Assembly (NCBI GenBank): GCA_001692895.1
Contig: KV748177.1
Span: 4,068,130-4,132,129 of the forward strand
Direction of reading: 5' to 3'
Origin: Cenococcum geophilum 1.58
Taxonomy: Eukaryota > Ascomycota > Dothideomycetes > Gloniales > Gloniaceae
DNA: 64,000 nt
The position numbers and the translations under genes were made by a program. Positions 33,170 to 46,479 of the stretch are shown here, piece by piece. The notes beneath the pieces are model-generated. The model did not search any database and had not been told where the DNA came from. It saw only the letters and a list, made by a program, of their open reading frames with translations. The number at the start of each line of letters is the position of its first letter. The stretch's first letter is position 1.

Positions 33170-36100
33170 CTAGAGAAATACTATATCCTTGCTATATAAG
33201 AGCCGTACTATAATACCTATATATAATCAATATACTGCCCCTAAGGATTCTAGCTCCTATACGAACCAAAAGCAGCTATACGCGTATACTTTATAATTAG
33301 TAAGACTATTAGCCTATCCTTATAGTTATAGCAGGCAGTTAATCTAGATATTATAGTTATAATAATCCAGACATATAGAGGACCGGTATAAATTATTAAT
33401 ATATATAACCCTAGGGTTAAAGGGGTCCTATAAACAGAGAATATTATATTAGTAATAAGCTTACTTAAAACTAAAGGCATAGAGTTTATCCTATTAGGAG
33501 ATATAAACCTCCACTACCCGCGGTAGGGGGGTATCTACGTCGCTGCTAAATAATAGGTAGAGTGCCTACTAAAAGCTATAGATACCTAGGGCCTTAAGCT
33601 AGCTACCCCCCCTAAAGCAATTATATGGTAACGAGAATCCGCTAAAAGTATAATTAACCTTATATTTATAGACAAAGGCCTATACTAGAGACTTAAAAGG
33701 TATAACCCTAAAGAAGAATAGGCACTTACCTTAGACTATATCCCTATCCAGATATAGCTAGATTTGGATATTAAGGCGTAACTAAATAGTAAAAGATACG
33801 TAATAAGGATGCTTAAGGTAAACAGTTTCCTTAATATAGTTAAATAATAACTCTAAGACCTAGAAGAAATCCACCCAATACTAAACAAGTAAGGCTTATT
33901 AGCCATCCCTAAGGAAATTAACCGAAGACTAGAAAGGATCTAGGCAGCAATTAAAAATAGGCTGGAAGAGCACTGCCCGGTCTTAAAACCGGGCCCCTAT
34001 ACACGACACACTTGGTCCATATAATACGCGGTTTTTATAGCTAGCCAATAATAAGCAAGAAGGAAATACTTAAGTAGCTATAATTCTAAAGATAAGAGAT
34101 AATATAAAGATATAAGAAACCAGTTAAAGAATACCCTAAAAAAAAAAAGTAAGGAATAACTAGAGACGATTTATAAATAAGTATACTTTTAACCTAAGCC
34201 TCCCCTATAATAAGGGCCTATAGGCTATAGCAAAATAGGTAAAGAAAAAGGTAGGGCGATTAGTAGAAGATTTATACTTACTACCCCTATAAAGAGCAGG
34301 GGAATTATAGGCCACTAATAATAACGATAAGAAGGTAAAGATTCTTATAGAAAGGTTCTTCCCCTAACTAGCTCTAGCAGACCTTAGTAATATTACAGGT
34401 AAAGCACCAGTAACCCGCCTACGGGTTAATAGCAATATAATAATAGAGGAAATAGCCAGAACTATTAGCCGCCTTTTAAATAATATAGTACTAGGTCTAG
34501 ATAGGATTCTAAATAAGGCCTTAAAGACCTGTAGACTACTTATAGCACCTTAGCTTGTAGATATAGCTAGAGCATACTTTATTATAGGCTACTACCTATA
34601 ACTTAAAAGATCTATAATAACGGTGGTCCTATAAAAAGAAGGTAAAGTAGATTACTTAATCCCAAAAAGCTACCGCCCTATTGCCTTAGAAAACACTCTT
34701 AGCAAGATCTTAGAAAAGGTAATAGCGGACTATATAGCAGATACGGCTAAGGAATACGCCTTACTACTACAGAGCTAAATAGGGGCAAGAAAGAACCGCT
34801 TAACACTATTAGCACTTACGCTACTCGCTACCACTATTAAATCTACATAGGCGATATAAAGGGACTTTATAGTATTAATACTTAGCCTAAATATTAGTGG
34901 CGCCTATAATAATATATCCTACAAGCGTCTCCTATATATCCTTAGGGTAAAAGGCTTCCTAGAATGGATTATATAATTTATCTAAGGGTTTATAGATTAG
35001 AAAGAAACATTACTAGTCTTTAGTAGATACTAGAGCCCCCCTATTATAGTTACAATAGGAATACTATAAGGATTACCCCTCTCGCCTATACTCTTCCTTT
35101 TCTTTATAAGCAACCTACTTAACTTCTTTAAGAAAGAAGCGACCTAGGGGATAGGCTTTATTAACGATATAAACCTAATTATATACGGGCTATTAGCCGT
35201 AAAGAATTGCAGAATGCTAGAGAAAGCTTATAATACCTATATAGAATAGGCAAGACAATATAGAGTCTAATTCTTACTAGAGAAATACCAGCTAATCTAT
35301 TTTATAAGAAAACGTAACTAATTTATAGATCTCTAGCATATAATCCACATTTAAGGCTTTAGGGGTTAACTAGTTTAGGGCCTAAGGGTATTAGGAGTAT
35401 AGGTAGATAGTAAGCTCCGGTAGAGCGTATATGCAGTATAAGCGGCCCATAAGGGCTAAGTACAGTATATTATATTATTTAGGATCGTTAATTTTATATA
35501 GGGCCTATGCTTTTAGAGGCTACGCCTACTATATATAGCAGTTATCCGGCTAACTATAATATATAGGTCCAGTATTTAGGCTATTAGAGAATCTAAAAAA
35601 GGCCCCCCTAAGTCGCTCCTTAAACTACTTTAAAAGGTCCAAATAGCTTACCTTTAAAGTATAATAGGCGGATATAAGCGAACGGCTACAGCACTGCTTA
35701 AGAAGGAAGCTAATATTCCCCCCCTATAACTATATATTAAAGCCGCTGCAATATAAAGGACCTAAAATAAACGTAACTCTAATGTTATAAAGTATATTAA
35801 AACACGCCTAAATAAACTATGGAGGGACCCTAGGGCGCCCTATAGAAGAATAAACTAATAACCCTAAAGTAGGGAAGATATATTAAAGAAATAGGTAAAG
35901 AAAGTAGAAGAAGAATAGTGCTGCTTTAGGGCCCAGGCCTATATAGAGGAGGAAGGGAGACGCGTAAGAGGCCAGTAAAGATAATAGTAAGAGAGAGAAA
36001 GGAGCCAAAGTAGAGCATAAAAGAATGCTAGGAAACTATCTACCGTAATATAATACTGGTTAGACTAACGCTAGAGAGGTATATATAAGTTAAAGGTATA

Positions 36101-36480
36101 GAGGTTAACTAAGATAAGAGGAACCTAAGCCGTAGCATAGTTAACGCTATAGGGGGTAAACACTCTAGGGCTCCGAGAAGGCCTAATAAAGGCAGAAAAT
36201 ATAATAGCGATACTCTTAAGAATAGGAATAATAGAACTAAAAGACTGGCTCTACCAGGTAGGTGTCTTAGTAGGTAGCCTAAGATATAAATATAGCTAGC
36301 TAAAACAGACACCAAAACACGTAATACTGTTATGCCCCTTACACACTAACTAAGAAGTAATGCTTTTAGTAGCTAGCATAAAGAACTATAATATACTACT
36401 CTTAATATAAAAAGGCCTTAAGGCGGTTACCTAGTAGCTTATTAGCTAAAATATACTAAACTAGTTCTAGGTTGTAAGGG
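33170..36480 (+). pseudogene. LINE ORF2 (endonuclease and reverse transcriptase), degraded
   Basis: FILLGDINLHYPR near 33485-33525 and LDYIPIQI near 33735 are the endonuclease (EEP) boxes. KSYRPIALENTLSKILEKVI near 34670-34725, NISGAYNNISYKRLLYILR near 34895-34945, GILQGLPLSPILFLFFISNL near 35060-35120 and FINDINLIIYG near 35155-35190 are reverse transcriptase blocks. The last should be F-x-D-D; GAC has become AAC, so the first catalytic Asp of the pair appears lost. Stops at Gln/Trp codons occur throughout. It would have copied RNA at nicked target DNA. Confidence 0.75.
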
Positions 36481-36821
36481 AAATAGTAATAAAGGGTGGG
36501 GGGGCGAGTAACGGGCGCCCCCTAATAACTCTATAGTAGTAGAGTAAAGTTTATAATACTAGCGCGTCCGTAGGCTTATTACGGCAGCAGTGGTTCCTAA
36601 AAAGGNTAAAAAGTAAGGTAGTAGAAGCACTATAGGTGACTTATAGGCGCCTTATAGGCGCCTTATAGGCGAGTCCTAAAAGGCAGGGAGATAGATTACA
36701 GGGTTTTCTTAAATAGAGTTTTCTCCCTATATATATATAAGGAGTAGTCCGCGTGGGCCTAATAGGGATCTAAATCGGACGTTAAGCAATGAATTATTAT
36801 TATTATTATATATCTTGTTCC

Positions 36822-37130
36822 TTATATATATTTTAGTATTTAGTATATATTTTCTTCTACTAGGTAGCCTTATACTATAACTGCTCTTTATATAGTAGTT
36901 AAGTTAATATATAAGTCTAGTAGTAGAACTACTACTTCGCGTTCTAGTATAGCGCGTAGTATTCTTCTATAGGCCCCTATAGTTCTATATAGGCACTAGT
37001 TTTATAGCTTAGCTAATAGCGCTAAAGAGCTTTTTATTAGTACCTTATTATTTAGTCTTAGGCCCTTAATCTAAAAGCCGTATAGTATTATTAATCTTAT
37101 TACTACTATATATAGTAGGCGTATATATTT
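36822..37130 (-). mobile_element. Older LINE relic (family A), part 2
   Basis: Continues the relic that breaks off at 31226. The stretch around GTAGCCTTATACTATAACTG and GTAGAACTACTAC matches 47570-47680, where the two parts are contiguous. RIP-altered and non-coding now. Confidence 0.65.
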
Positions 37131-37199
37131 AAAAAAGGGTCCTTATATTAAGGTAGTTATTTATAATACTGCTAAAAGTACTACTCCTCCTTTATAAGT

Positions 37200-37520
37200 A
37201 GTCTATATAATATACTTATTCTAGTTTAACCTAGAGTTTACCTAAACCCTTAAGACCTTAAGGGTAGCTTCTAGTTTTACTTTATAGCCTTAGATATTTA
37301 CTATTAAGGCTAGGTTACTACTTACCCTTTTTTTCCTTATAAAGTAGATAAACTAGTAATTATCTTAGACTATATACCTATACGGATAGCGCTTAATGTC
37401 GCTATACTAGCGTAATAAACCTGCTAAAGATACGTTACTAAGAAATTTAACTTAAAAAAGTATACCTAGGAAGTTACTAATAGGCTAGCAGCTATACCTT
37501 AGGTATTACTAGAGAATATC
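37200..37520 (+). mobile_element. LINE relic (plus orientation), endonuclease end, left of the Copia insertion
   Basis: LDYIPIRIALN near 37360-37390 is the terminal box of an EEP endonuclease. The frame runs to ATATC at 37516-37520, where the Copia element begins, and resumes at 43615 with a coherent reading across the junction. Confidence 0.5.
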
Positions 37521-37693
37521 TATTGGGAATAAGGCAAGCGGTCGTTACATGTCGTCACGTGTTGCCGCGGCACTAGCGTAGTAAGGAACCTTAGGTTCCT
37601 TACCTACCCCCTAATTCTAAACAATAAGCTTTATAACTAACATTCACTATATCTACTCAAGTAGCATTAGTGAGTTACCCTATAATACTAACA
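37521..37693 (+). repeat. Copia 5' LTR (173 bp)
   Basis: Begins TATTGGGAATAAGGCAAGCG (the partner has TGTCGGG) and ends ACTAACA. It contains the hairpin-like GGAACCTTAGGTTCC. Confidence 0.9.
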
Positions 37694-37999
37694 CTAATTA
37701 GTGGTTGAATATACAGTTAACTACAGAGCAGCTAGGTTATTAATAGAAGAGACAGTCTTATGCAGGGGTGCTATATACGCTTATATGGAATAGATCCCGG
37801 CGATATTATGCTACCTTAGACTTACGGAAAACTAGTAATAGAAGTGTTACTAAGTACTAGGAGATACCAAGTTACGTCTATTACGTAGAATAATCACGTT
37901 TACGAAGATTTGGTTAAGTACTTTAGGTTAGAAGTATCACTAAACCTAAGGTCCTAAGTTAACGTCCGAAACGCGTCGAATAACATCTTAAATTACCCA

Positions 38000-40900
38000 C
38001 CTTTAGACAGCAAACCTACGAGATCCTATAAAACCGAAAATCCTGCCTACCTTCAACGTATAACACCTCGTTAATTCTACCTACCATAGCATTAACCTAT
38101 CCGAAGAAGTATAAGAAAGATATTAACCTAAAGATATAGGACAGAGCCGTAACTAACTTTGTAACCGCTAAGCAATAAGACCTAAATAGATTCTTAGTAT
38201 ACCACATAGAACACTATAAAAACAGCGAATACGATAATACCGCGCTATAGTATTATATAAAGGAGGACTTTATTAGATAGATAAAGGAAACATAGGTTCC
38301 TATAAATAAAGATATTATATGGGACTTCCGTAACTTTCTTTAGGAGTATAGAGTATTTATCCCTATGGATAGGGGTAGTATTAGGGACAATATTTAGGAA
38401 CACGTTATTAATGCAAAGGAAGAGCATAAATGGACTCTATAAGAGATTAAGCACTAACTACGCACTATAAAGAAGCTTAAATTACAATAGAACCTAAGTA
38501 ATACACCACTAGAGACGCGTTCTAACTCTATCACTCCAGGCACAAGTTCTAACATTCCATATCCATCGCCTCCACTTCTGTCTTCAACTCCCCTATATTA
38601 ACCAGCTTAACCCACAGCCTTAATTAATAACCCCCAATAAGCGCAAGATCCCCTTACTTCGCGGTCTAACAACCTTTAAACTCCGCTAACTAGATCTATA
38701 TCACTATTACAGCCTACAATATAATACAGCCAAACACCAATTAGAGGCACCTTAAAAATGCTTATAGAGCTTATAAAGCTCTATTTAGAACAGAAGAAGA
38801 AGTTTAGCAAAGAACTATATAATATCCTTAATTCAAAGTTATGTATCTTCTATAACTATTACTAGAAGGTTAAACTAGAACCTAATTAATACTATATTAC
38901 TTATTTAGTTATACTTAAGGGCCGAGCTAGTACCTTCTATTATGATCGTTTAGTAGAAAAAGGATATAATTTTAACCGAATAATATATAAAATAAGATAC
39001 CACTTTAAAACAGAGGAGAATAAGTAGTAGTATATATTAGAGTAGAGAGAGACTACCTTTCTAAGAATCATTGCTATAAACCCAGGTACCTCTTAACTTA
39101 ATTATCTTTAAAAGCTCTTTAATTAACTCTAGATAATTTAGTGTAGTTTATCTAAATTATATTAAGAGGACTTTAGCCTACGCGATTAAGTCATTAGCGC
39201 ATGCTAAGGTATTAAAGAATATAACCTTGCTCTCTTTAACCCTATAAGTACTTATAAAGGAATATATACTTAATTAAGATCCTCTATCGGCACCGCCCTA
39301 CGCTCTTAAGAAGTATAGTAATTTAACGCCTAACTCTAACCTACTTTAATTGACCCGGCCGACTAATATAATTATAACTGGACTAATTAAATATATAGTA
39401 GTCGTAGTAGGGGATACGGTAGAGGGTATAATTAATATTAACTATAAAGCAATCGTGGAGGTCCTTATAGAGGTTTATTTCGCAACAATTAGTAGAAGAA
39501 ATGCTATGTTTATAAGAAGCCAAATTACTAGTTAACTAGACACCCCCTTAATAAACAAAAGGAGGTATATAATAAGTTTCGCTAGAGCGCACGAAATGTT
39601 AGAAACTAAAAAGTTACTATAGCCTACTTCTAAAGCTTTCTAGTTTAATATAAAGGCGAAGAAGATCTTAAGGGTAAGATTAATAAGGCTAAACAGCTCC
39701 TTATAGATATGGAAATTAAGGACTACTCTCCTAACTAATACTTCACTAAGTATAATAAGGTAAATGGCGTATAAACCGTTGCTATCCTTAATAACTAATC
39801 TACGCTCTATTTTATTACAAGGTTAAATATCTTTAACAAGCTAAAGAAAAGTTCCGCGTTCTCCTTTAATAATAGATACTTGGCGAACGTCTTTTATAGT
39901 ATTATACTAGATACTAAAGCCGTAGGAGTATCTATAGTAGGAGAACCTTAAGTCCGAGCTCTTTAGTAGCTTAATAGTTCTATCTAGATTAACTAATTAA
40001 TGGCAGGCTAATATACAATTCGCTTTAGCAAGGGTACTATAATCTCTTTTGGCACAATTAAGGTCCAAACCCTATTAGGATATATTACTTTCCATATTAT
40101 TCCCGCGAATACCCTATTTCTATTCTGCATCTAAGATATAGATAAATTAGGCATTAAGCTTAATAACCTTAAGAATATGCTTATTTAGGGAGATAATCGG
40201 GTACCCGTTATACGCAAGTAGGGTTACCCTTAGTTGCTCCTTTAACAGCTAGAAAGAAGCGTTGCTTAAAGTCACTTAACTAAGTTAGAGCTACGTTAAC
40301 TACATCATCGTTTTAGCCACCTATCTATTTACTAACTACTTAGGGTTCTTTAACAAGTAGGTTATAAAGTTAAGGTTAAGGCAATTAAATATCTTACGAA
40401 GTACTACTATTACTGCTAAATAAACCAGAAGTCCCCTAGCCGATTTAAGTTTACCCTTAAAGACGACTACGACTTTAACTTCTATATTATTATAGATATT
40501 ATATATCTTAGCGGCAAGCCAGTACTCCAAGTTATTAACTTCTTAACCTCCTTCTAAGCCGCACGCTTTTTAAAAGATATATTAGCTAGAAACGTATAGG
40601 ATACTCTTTAATTATGCTAAATTAATATCTACCTAGGACCCCCTAATTAAATTATTTATAACGCAGGAAAAAACTTCTTATTTGCGGAGTTTTAATAATA
40701 GGCAAAGGCAATAACAATTAAGGTTAAGGAAGTCCCCGTTAAGGCATATAATAGTGTCAGAAAGGTAGAATAATACTATACGCCATTACGCCGCGTATAT
40801 AAGATTATTTCTTCAGAACTAGAGGGTACTAGCGAAGAGCTTATCCTACAAATAGCTGTTAAGGCTATTAATAATACCGCTAGCCCAGATAGGCTTATAC

Positions 40901-43200
40901 CTACATTACTAGTCTTTAGCGCCTACCCTTAAATAACTAACGATTCTCTACTATCTCCCTCCATTATATAATAAGCTAAGGCAATTCACAAGGCAATAAA
41001 GAAGGTGCGATATCTCTACGCTACGCGCCAGGTTAACAACGTACTAGGAATAAGAAATAGCCTAAATACCTTAACTACGCTCAATCTGCCACTCCAATCT
41101 AAAGTACGCGTATAGTATAAAAAGGGAGAATAGTCAGGCCCATATAAACTTATTATAATTAATAGTCAAACTTATACTCTTTAGATGCCCCATAAACCTA
41201 CTTAATTCCATTTAACTATTATTAAGCCTTATTATAAAGATAATAGTTCCAAGCCTTTATAGGATACCCTAGAAGATACCCTAGGAGATGCCCTAGAGGA
41301 GAACTATAATCAACGTGCCCTAAAAGGCAACTATAACCCTAATATAACTATAGTAGATACGCCGCAACCACAACGCGGTAGAGGTCGCCTAAAGGGATTA
41401 TAAAACCGCCAACACCTTATTAATTTCAAAGAGCAACTCGTTGCCACTATTAAGAATAGAGTCAAGCTATTAATGGCCTTTATAACAGCTAAAGAGAAGG
41501 CTAACTTTAAGCTTGCAAAATAGCTCTAAAAGAAAGGCCGTATTATAACTCTAGGAGCTCCTTTCCAAGCATCTAATAAGTAGGAGATTAACGGTCTTAT
41601 TACAAGAGGAGTCTTTAAGTTTAAGAAGTATAACTCTACTAAGTTTAATAGGGTTTATATATTTAGGTTAAGAATAGTTAATAAGATTAAAGGTAAAGCT
41701 ACTAATACCCCATTTAAGAAGTTAAGGCTAGTTATTTAAGGTTATAATAATAACGGCAAGGAAGTAATTCTTATGTAATCCCCTATAATTTAACAAGCTA
41801 GTTAGCAAGTTATTATTACGCTAGCTCCCTCCTTAATAAAAAATAGAATGGCGGTTTATTTATAAGATATTACCTAGGCCTATACCCAATCAAAAACACG
41901 CCTTTAGCGCTTAATACTAGCATACCTTTTAAAGCAAATTCGCCACTAATATCCCAAAGATACAATTATGGTTATACTTAAGCCACTATATAGAATTATA
42001 GAGGCAGGAACTTATTAATAGGCTACTTATAGCAAGCACTACAAAGAAAAGCTTTTAATAACTACTTCTATATTTAATCCCTACTTCCTTATTACAGCTA
42101 CAGGAACTCCATTTAGAATCGTTGGCATATAAATAGACGATATAATTATCTTAGGAGACAACTAATTCTTAGCTCTTAAAGAAGATAAGCTAGTAAAGGT
42201 AAACCTTATAGTAAAGCCAAAGGAAAGACTTAATTTAATAACACCATTACTCTTTAATAAATATATCATTTCCCTAAACAAGAATTCTATTGCCCTACGC
42301 TAGAAAGGTTAAGGTAAGAAGATCAACGTTATTAATGTTAATTCTCTAAAGTAAGGATATGTGGAGTAACGCGCTTATAAAGCTTATATAGCTTCTATTT
42401 ATTAACCTAAAGCTTCCTTTAATCTCTCTATTGCCGCCCAACACCAGAAACTAACTAAGGATAATGTTTTTAACCTAAATAAGCGTCTTTTCTAGTAAAT
42501 AAACTATCTTGATCGGGGACTACTCTATATACCTATTAATCTTCCTACCACTAAGCTATTTGTATTTATTAATAAATCGTTTATAAATAATAAAGATTTT
42601 AGCTTTTAGCTAGAATATAAAATTATTATAGTAAACAAATCTACTAAAGAGAATGATTTTACAATCCACGGCAATCTTATCTATTAGAGCTTAACTAAGA
42701 GTAAATATATTACTTAAAGCGTTCTAGCGTTAGAGATATATAGAATAGTTAGTAGAGTTAATATAGCAATTGTAATTGGAACTACCCTTAAGATAATTAC
42801 AGATTAACTCAAACTTCCTATTATCCCTACAATTATATACACTAACTTATATTCCCTCTATAAGTATTTAGTTAAGCTTAGTACTATAAAGAAAAAGCGC
42901 CTTATAATCAATATTATGGCACTTTAGCAGTCCTATAAGCGTTAAGAACTCTTTAAGATCTAATAAATTAATAGCTAAGATAACCTAGTAGATGTAATAA
43001 CGAAGGTAAACCTAAATAAGGCACTAGAGACGTTTGTTAATATAAATACTCTATATATATAAGTTAAAGGTTAGGTTAAAAGGGAAATTTAGAGAAGTTA
43101 AGATCTTATAGAACTTCGACCGCTGGTTAAAGTTATCTAATTAGTTAGATTCTTACCAAGAGCGCCGCGCCTAATTAATTCAGGTAGCGGTATAGAGTTC
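38000..43200 (+). pseudogene. Copia gag-pol polyprotein, degraded
   Basis: Reading through RIP stops: gag-like sequence lies at about 38000-39700. The protease region near 39900-40200 has ILDTKAVGVSIVGEP, where relatives have D-T-G-A, so the active-site Gly is changed. Integrase lies at about 40300-41200 (FNFYIIVDI-like first Asp block, then QYYTPLRRVYKII). Reverse transcriptase lies at about 41600-42300 (AVYLQDITQAYTQSKTRLQR, later RIVGIQIDDTIILG, the Y-x-D-D box equivalent still with both Asp). RNase H is near 42600-43000. Gln codons are replaced by stops throughout. Confidence 0.75.
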
Positions 43201-43436
43201 TACTAACGCTATTTGTTAAGCTGGCTAATTAGGATTTTCTATCCCTGGGATAGAAAATCGCCATTAGCTTGGCTAAGAGCGGTAAGCAGAACTAATATCT
43301 TCGCACAAACCCATATATCTACCTACGCTACCTCTTCCCCTTCATTTCTTCTTCTTCTTCTCCTTAGCTTTATATTTTTATATAGTAGCAATTTACAAGT
43401 GTATATAGATGGTAACTATAAAAAAAGAGTTGCTAG

Positions 43437-43609
43437 TGTCGGGAATAAGGCAAGCGGTCGTCACGTATCGTTACGTATCGCCGCGGCACTAGCGTGGTAA
43501 GGAACCTTAGGTTCCTCACCCACCCCCTAATTCTAAACAATAAGCTTTGTAACCAACATTCACTATATCTACTTAAGTAGCATTGATGAGTTACCCTATA
43601 ACACTAACA
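43437..43609 (+). repeat. Copia 3' LTR (173 bp)
   Basis: Begins TGTCGGGAATAAGGCAAGCG and ends ACACTAACA. It is less RIP-altered than the 5' LTR and keeps the canonical TG start and CA end. Confidence 0.9.
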
Positions 43610-43614
43610 ATATC

Positions 43615-45700
43615 TAAAGGATTATAAGTAACTACTTAAAAGAATACTACCTAAAGGCCTAGCCTAAAAAATACGCCTATTGTAAAAAGTTACTAGAAAC
43701 GGCCTAACTACTTATAGGCGTAAAAAGGGCAAGGTAATAGTATAGCGTAATAAATAAAGCCTACTACTAATAGAGCTATAAGGCCCTAAAGAATAGGCTT
43801 AAGAAAATAATATAAAAGGAGAGTAGAAATAGCTAGCGCTAATTTCTAGAAGAAATTATCTTAAACCCTACTAAACTATATAATAAGGGACTCTAGTATA
43901 TATTAAAGTAAAGTAGGTAAGCTGCTAAAGAGACGCTAGGGGACTTTTACCTACTTATACTTTACTAGATAGAATAGGACTAGTATATAAATAATAACAA
44001 GGAAAATATTAAAATATTAGTAGAAGTTTTTTCTAGGCGTGGGCTAAACAGACCTATAGAATATTAGTAGCTAATTCTACCCCTTACCTATTAATATAAG
44101 TTATATAATATTAGTAAAAGAAATAAAGGACNCTATATAAAAGCNCCCTACTAGTAAAGCGTTAAGGCTAAATAAGACCCTAAATAAGGCAATTAAAGCC
44201 GTAGTAAAAGCGGTAGTAATACTATTTGCTAACGTCGTAACTACCTACCTTTAAAGAGGCAAACTACCTAAATACTTTAAAGTAATAACTATAGTCGTCT
44301 TATAAAAGGTATTTAAAAAAAAACTCTATTTTAGAAAGATACTAACCTTAAAAAGGCTTTTGAAAAAGATAGTTATAAAATGTATATAAGAAGCGGCAGA
44401 AGCATAAAAGCTACTACCGTAGATATAAATAGGCATAAGAAAGAAAAGATTAACCCTTTTAGCCCTCTTTCTAATTACCTCTAGTATTTAAGCGGTATAC
44501 TAAGCTTACCTAGGATATATTATATCTATACTAAGCCTAGACCTAAGCGGAATATTTAATAATATATTATATAAGAGACTTTTATAAATCCTAAGAAATA
44601 AAGGCCTANTAAACTAGATAATTAAGTTTATCTAAGCCTTTCTAATAGGGCGTACTATAAAAATTATAATTAAGGGCTATAAAAGCNAATTAATACTAAT
44701 ACCTATAGGTATTATATAGGGATTACCCCTATTTCTANTTNTAATTNTTTTCTTTATATCTAAACTACTAAAGATATATAATAATAGCTAGGATAATAGC
44801 TATATAGAATTATAAGGGCCTATAAAAGGACACTATATACCATAATAAAACGTAAAGTAGTAATATTGTTACTAGATATATATAGAAGCAACTACTATAT
44901 AGAGGGCATCTATAGTATAAGGCTACCTAGTAGAGAAGGAGATATACTAGATAGTAGAGCGTATATAAGGAGCAAGGGCCCTATAAAGAAGCATTATGCC
45001 TAAGCTTATAAGTTAAAAAGCCCTCTATTTATAAGTAGTAGAAAGAGAATAGGAAATATAAGAGCTACTATAACACTTAGCGCTACGCTAGTAAAGCACT
45101 ATAATAATAATAGAGGATATAGGGCCACTAGTATAAGTGGAGATCTACTATATACATCGCAAGATAGGTAGATATTAAGTAGAAACGATACTAAAAGAAG
45201 GCGGTAAAAGCGTAGAGAGGAACTACGTGGAGCACTCTATAAATAATATTAACTTTCTCCCTATATAAAGGATAGATAAAGGCAGAATTTAAAGCCGCCT
45301 TTNTACTATAGATAGAGGTCTTAGAACTAAACGTATATCTAGCAAGCATCTATATCCTAAATACTATACTATACTATACGTATAAATAGCCTATATAGTT
45401 AGTACGCTATATAATACTTTTCTATAACTACTATATAGTAAAAGACTAGCTATTTACTATAGCGGGTATAAATAATATTACCTAAATACTATTTATAAGT
45501 AGGGGCCTATATAAGCACCTGGGGACTAAACAACCCTACTAAGCAGTATAAAGGCGCGCTTATTAGGCGACTTACTATACCTCTTACTATCTAGAGCCTC
45601 TAAGATAGCTTTAGAGAGAGAGTATAAAAGGTAAATATTAATAAGAGGTAAAATATAGGGCTAGGTCGAGTAGGTAGACTGCGTAAGACTAATATAAAAA
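43615..45700 (+). mobile_element. LINE relic (family A), reverse transcriptase part
   Basis: The plus-strand frame shows RLTLLALFLITSS (about 44450), LSLDLSGIFNNILYKRLLQI (about 44530-44590) and a G-I-x-Q-G-L-P-L block near 44710, all reverse transcriptase motifs. It continues the LINE split by the Copia element. Several N bases (44132-44746, 45303) and heavy RIP preclude a full frame. The 44800-45500 part is the reference for the inverted copies at 30.6 and 47 kb. Confidence 0.65.
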
Positions 45701-46479
45701 GGATACTAGCGGGTTTTTTCCTATAGGGTAATTACCTGCTTTCTAATGAATACCGGTAGAAGCTTATATTAATTAAAGGATAAATTAGGGAATAATATAA
45801 TGAATACAAATAATAATAAGTAATAGCTAGGAATTAAAATATCTAGAATGTTATATAGAATTATCCTTATTAATATATATAATAAAATAGTAAGGTAGAA
45901 ACCTATAGTAATGCTAAAGCTCATGGAATATAATAGGTAAATTAATATAAGTAAAACAATATAACTAAATAGGTACTATATAATACCTAGGTAAATTTAT
46001 CTATATAAGGAAAAAAGTAAGTACTATAACCTAGATATCTATATAGAAGAAATCTAGATATACTAAACTAAGATCTACTAGAGCTTAAGCTTAGGTTTAA
46101 TATAATAATAGGTTACATTATATAGGAACAATAAACAATAATAGCGCTAAAATTTTACGTATTAGAAATAGACTATTATAAATTAACTTTAATTAAGGAC
46201 TTAAAAGGGTATGTAATACGCTAGTATAATAATATAGCCATTGATAAGGTAACAATATCTAGGGCTCGAGGAGGTAAAAACTAGAAGCACCCTTAAGGGC
46301 TAGATTTATGAATATTACAGACTATTAAACTAAAACATGATAATATTATATAGGCGACTTATAAAGAAGTAAGTAGTATTTTTGAACGTAGTATTATTAA
46401 CTAAATTACTACTATAATAATATATAGGAACCCTCTTTTAAAATATAACACCTACTATGATTAAAGGTAGTAAGCAATA
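45701..46479. other. RIP-altered DNA, unassigned
   Basis: AT-rich with no recognisable motif; possibly the 3' region of the LINE relic or the start of another element. Confidence 0.4.

Larger units (their letters stand above)
31227..36808 (+). mobile_element. Full-length LINE (Tad/I-like, family B), RIP-inactivated
   Basis: A 5.58-kb element is bounded by TATATCTTGTTCC at 31214-31226 and again at 36809-36821; up to 15 bp match. It ends in an (ATT)n-like tail. It carries a gag-like ORF1 with zinc-knuckle remains and an ORF2 with endonuclease and reverse transcriptase, all on the plus strand and full of RIP stops. The duplication and the empty paralogous site near 47.5 kb define both ends. It inserted into an older LINE copy. 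Confidence 0.85.
37521..43609 (+). mobile_element. Full-length Copia LTR retrotransposon, RIP-inactivated
   Basis: Two LTRs of 173 bp (37521-37693 and 43437-43609) flank 5.7 kb with gag, protease, integrase, reverse transcriptase and RNase H in Copia order. The target duplication ATATC lies at 37516-37520 and 43610-43614. The LTRs differ at about 17 positions, all transitions. It inserted into a plus-oriented LINE relic. No intact frame remains. Confidence 0.9.

Noticed and set aside
39350..43500. Small ORFs inside the Copia element
   Set aside because: Fragments of, or shadows on, the RIP-degraded polyprotein.
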